Positions 58,728 through 64,000 of a stretch of DNA of 64,000 nucleotides are shown piece after piece; the stretch's first letter is position 1; the number at the start of each line of letters is the position of its first letter. The stretch covers positions 2,552,656 through 2,616,655 of the forward strand of contig NW_004450585.1 in assembly GCF_000321225.1 (NCBI RefSeq). The letters run 5' to 3'. A program made the position numbers and the translations under genes. The notes beneath the pieces were generated by a model. That model saw only the letters and a list, made by a program, of their open reading frames with translations. It was not told the origin of the DNA and made no database searches. The DNA comes from Odobenus rosmarus divergens. Taxonomy: Eukaryota; Chordata; Mammalia; Carnivora; Odobenidae.

Positions 58728-59185
58728 CAGGCATACCTTGTTTTATTGTACTTCACAGATACTGTTTTTTACAAATTGGAAGTTTGTGGCAGCCCTTCAT
58801 CCAGCAAGTCTGTTGGCATCATTTTTCCAACACTATTTGTTCACCTCATGTCTCTGTGTTACATTTTGGTAGTTCTCACAATATTTCAGACTTTTTTGTA
58901 ACTATCATATTGGTTATGGTGATCTGTAATCGGTGATTACAACTGGCTAAAAGCTCAGATGGTGGTTAGCAGGGTTTTTTTAACAATAAAATATTTTTAA
59001 GTTAAGGTGTATACATTGGTTTTTTTTAGACATCATGCTGTTGCACACTTAATACACTACAACAGAGTGTAAACATAGGTTTGATATGCACTGAGAAACC
59101 AAAAAATTCATTTCACTTGATTGTGACATTTGCTTTATTATAGTGATCTGCAACCAAACCCACAATATCCCTCCATTCCATGCTT
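58728..59185 (+). mobile_element. Tigger1 (TcMar) element, internally deleted
   Basis: The left end caggcataccttgttttattg and the following 'cacagatactgttttttacaaattggaagtttgtggcagccc' match the Tigger1 5' end. From about 58938 the text 'acaactggctaaaagctcagatggtggttagc', then 'taacaataaaatatttttaagttaaggtgtatacattg', 'acacttaatacactacaacagagtgtaaac' and 'ctttattatagtgatctgcaaccaaacccacaatatc' match its 3' end. Almost the whole transposase gene is missing between them. The right terminal inverted repeat is degraded. It is a non-autonomous relic in the intron between exons g and h. Confidence 0.92.
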
Positions 59186-59329
59186 CTCCACTCCTGCAGT
59201 TCCCCATCTTTGTTGAGGCTCCTTCCTATGAATCCCTGAGAATTCTGGGGTTATTTTCAAAGCACCTATCACATGATATTATAATAGCCTTTTTATTTTA
59301 TTTTTTTTTTTGCTTGTCTGACTTTTCCA

Positions 59330-59430
59330 CTAGACAGCCCCTTGCCTCAGAGACTGTATTTACCATTTCATTCTTACACGTGCACCTGATACACTGCAGG
59401 TGCACAACAAATGTTTAGTCTAGGAATTCA
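59330..59430 (+). repeat. L2 3' tail fragment (probable)
   Basis: The text 'cctcagagactgtatttacc...ctgatacactgcaggtgcacaacaaatgtttag' resembles the end of L2. Antisense L2-like text ('tatctactgaatacctattatgagccaacacctgc') follows at about 59695-59780. Confidence 0.5.
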
Positions 59431-60377
59431 ACGGTGAACCAAAAAGACAAAACCCTTGTCCTCAAAGATTGAATGAATCTACTAAAATGGAGTATTTGTT
59501 GGAAGCCACTGTATGGAGTAGAAATGATGATGAAGACTTTATTAAAGACTTTATAATCCTTAGTGATTTCCATGGCTCATTTTGGCAAATTTTATTGCTT
59601 TGCAAGTACATATGGATATCTAGCTTAGATTTAGCTATATTTGACAATTTTTCATGTTGCCTAGACCTTTTAGAAACTGAGCAATTCCCACTTTCATTTA
59701 TTCACTTAAATATCTACTGAATACCTATTATGAGCCAACACCTGCTTAAGAGGTAGAGAGATAAAAATGAGTAAGATAAATTATCTTTATGATCTCTGTT
59801 GACTTATAATGCAAAAATTTGTTTTGCTTTGAGAGAAAATATTAAATCCTAAATTACCTCTGATTTTTTTATTTCCTAAGAGAAAGAAAGAGGTAAAGCT
59901 GGAATGGGAAGCTAATTCCTAGGACAGTCCTCTTACTGATTTGGAAAAATAAGACCCTTCCCAAATCCCTAAATAAATAAATGTGAGGAGAGATTTCTTT
60001 ATGCAAATTTGACATTAAAGAAAATGTTGCATTGTTGAGGAGCTGATAGAGGAAATCGGGCTCATATTAGAAAGGGAAAAAAATTAACAATTAGGTTTTC
60101 ATTTGGGTTTTGATTAAGTTCATTTAAAGATCAGGTTGTTTTAAATTTCGTTTGTGTCTGTATTCTGCTTTGGCCCTTATAACGCAGCAAAGATGTGCAG
60201 TCATTGCTTCTAAATTTTTACGCTTGAGGATAGCATGGTAAAATACACGTATTTTTTTTTAATTGTGCTTTATTAATTTGGGAGGTAAAATTTGTCAGTA
60301 TCTTTAAAGTGTATGACATTTGATTCTGTTCATTGAAACTTTAACTAGAAGAAAAAACAAAATTGTGCTCTTTTTAG

Positions 60378-60541
60378 GAAGTCCTACTTGGAGTGTAAAG
60401 GGTCCTTGCTCCCTCCTCGCTTAGCCTCTATTCTGGCCTTCGTCCTGCAGCTCTTCAAAGACACTAGCATAGACATTTCTGAGGTTCAACTTCTCCTCCC
60501 TGGCGTCTTAAAATGCTTGATGTTGGTCAATGAACCCCAAG
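60378..60541 (+). CDS. MMS22L: MMS22L exon h (last in window)
   Basis: The acceptor is CTTTTTAG and the donor GTTAGT. One G completes the Arg codon, then KSYLECKGSLLPPRLASILA, FVLQLFKDTSIDISEVQLLL and PGVLKCLMLVNEPQ follow, with a final G opening the next codon (Val in human, by memory). No further exon is visible to position 64000, so roughly 115 C-terminal residues, the stop codon and the 3' UTR fall outside. Confidence 0.95.
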
Positions 60542-61839
60542 GTTAGTTTGAATCTGTGTTGTTATACTTTTCTTTATGTAATATCAGTTTCTACATATTG
60601 TGGCTAAAAAACAGTGGATTGCTGAGGTTGCGCATGATAAAATGGTTAAACACTGACATGTTTCAGTGTAGTTTACTTCTGTTTTGTTTTTTCCCCCAAG
60701 GCAAACAGTTTATTTAAGGGCTCCTTCCTCTGATTAGACTTGTTAACCTTTTAAAGAGTATTTGTTTAATCTGACTGCAGTATTAAATCAACTTGTTACA
60801 TATCATGTGGTAAGGGGTCAGCATAAGCTCTTCTGTTCAGGTTCCTGCGAGAATATCTACGCTGATTTCACAGGCAGACCTGTAAGGATCCTTTGATCCT
60901 CGTCCTTTTGTTTTCAGTCTCATCCGCCTTACTGCTAGGGATCTCTTTAAAATATCATTTATTTCATCCCCACTGTGAGTAGCATGCTTTAATAAGCTTA
61001 TTGAGAATATGCAGAATAGTAGCCATAGTTCTATCCTGAAGGAGTTTTTAATGTAAATAGGATGCTGTGTGTGAGTGTGTGTGTGTTATCATTATAAGGT
61101 GATTGTTCAGGGTAGGGCTTCTCATGCTTCCACCTAAGTACTTCTAACTGCTGTGATAAGTGAGTGCAGTGTGTATCCTGAAGAATCTGAGGGCAGCACC
61201 CAGAGTGGTAGCTGACAGCTCCAATAGCTCTTTGAAATGTTCTTTTTTATCTCAAAATCTATGCATATTTTGTTTAAATGTGTATTTATTTTAATAATTA
61301 AAATGGTTGGTTTGTTTTTGTTTTTCTGCTCCCAAGTTTGGTTTTACAAAAAAATGTTTTGGTGTGTTAATATAGAATGCCCTTACCTGATAGTAGCATC
61401 TCTGCACTGAAAAATACCCAGATGGACCCCAGAGTCTTCTTTAGAAATTTTGTCCTCATTGAAAACTTATGCATACTTTCAGTGAAAGCCTGTTGTGGTG
61501 TACAAGACAAAATTTGTTGAGACGGAGCAGACAGTATAAAATTTTAGCTAGCCTCTTGTTTTGGTGATAGTAATATTTATCAGGAAGGAGGACAGGGTGT
61601 GGAAGGTGAATTTTGCTGCTCACATCTAGCTGGTGAGTGCATCACATGTTCCAGATGGGTAGACTACAGAATTGCCTATCTCTGCATTGCTATCTTCATA
61701 AGCTGAGGAAGCAATATTAAACAGATTTGTGCGCGTGGTTGAGAGAAAATTCTTGCTCTCCTTGTAGTCTCAATGTTTAAAGGAATAATCTGTAAAATCA
61801 CAGAAAGTTAGTGTTACTAAATGACTCAGCAAGGCCATT

Positions 61840-61840
<1 letters not shown>
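60542..61840. other. Intron after exon h, unassigned
   Basis: No exon or definite repeat was recognised apart from an imperfect (GT)n tract near 61065-61088. Confidence 0.45.

Positions 61841-64000
<2,160 letters not shown>

Larger units (their letters stand above)
36764..60541 (+). other. MMS22L: MMS22L gene, partial (eight internal exons, C-terminal half)
   Basis: Eight + strand exons joined in order give one uninterrupted reading frame of about 448 residues that I recognise as the C-terminal half of MMS22L. Exon lengths are 194, 151, 152, 143, 160, 170, 212 and 164 nt, and every junction phase matches the next exon. MMS22L is a nuclear protein. It forms a heterodimer with TONSL, which reads histone H4 unmethylated at K20 on new chromatin; the pair helps load RAD51 at stalled or collapsed forks. 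The region corresponds roughly to residues 680-1128 of the approximately 1243-residue human protein, estimated from memory, and includes the family's C-terminal domain. There are no stops, frameshifts or lost splice dinucleotides, so this is the functional gene and not a processed copy. The 5' exons lie left of the window and the last exon(s), with the stop codon and 3' UTR, lie to the right. Confidence 0.95.

Overview
The window looks like nuclear DNA from a carnivore. It carries about nineteen copies of the carnivore tRNA-Lys SINE (CanSINE), whose head reads gcgcctgggtggctcag on + or its complement on -. The SINE body, with 'ctgccttcggctcaggtcatgatcc', resembles what I remember from arctoid caniforms (bears, seals, mustelids) more than dog SINEC_Cf or the felid form. 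The species call is inference. I see no bacterial, plasmid or viral gene arrangement.

Only one protein-coding gene is supported: MMS22L on the + strand, the TONSL partner in replication-fork repair. Eight consecutive exons lie at 36764-36957, 41518-41668, 43613-43764, 44606-44748, 49865-50024, 54707-54876, 57935-58146 and 60378-60541. They have AG/GT borders, their phases join without a break, and they encode about 448 residues of the C-terminal half. The N-terminal part lies left of the window, and roughly the last 115 codons lie to the right.

Positions 1-36763 hold no exon I can recognise and read as a long MMS22L intron. It is a mosaic of young CanSINEs, antisense L1, older MIR and L2, a MaLR-type solo LTR, a second LTR-like repeat, a hAT (MER5-like) fragment and a tiny U6 retrocopy. 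It also has several repeat-poor blocks that look like conserved non-coding sequence. The most unusual item is an antisense relic of a GIY-YIG endonuclease of Penelope-like type at about 22035-22480.

From 36764 to 60541 the exons alternate with introns. These contain a 2.4 kb antisense L2 (38.4-40.9 kb), a hAT transposase relic (47.1-48.5 kb), a cluster of three CanSINEs in + - + order (52.2-53.2 kb), a 5'-truncated carnivore L1 with a perfect 15-bp target duplication (55.5 kb) and an internally deleted Tigger1 element (58.7-59.2 kb). After the last exon the sequence is intron again, ending in a + strand L1M/HAL1-like element from about 61.8 kb to the window edge.

Most open frames in the window are chance or repeat-derived and are not listed as genes. 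No tRNA gene, CRISPR array or complete mobile-element protein gene was found. Family names for repeats rest on recognition from memory; no database search was run.
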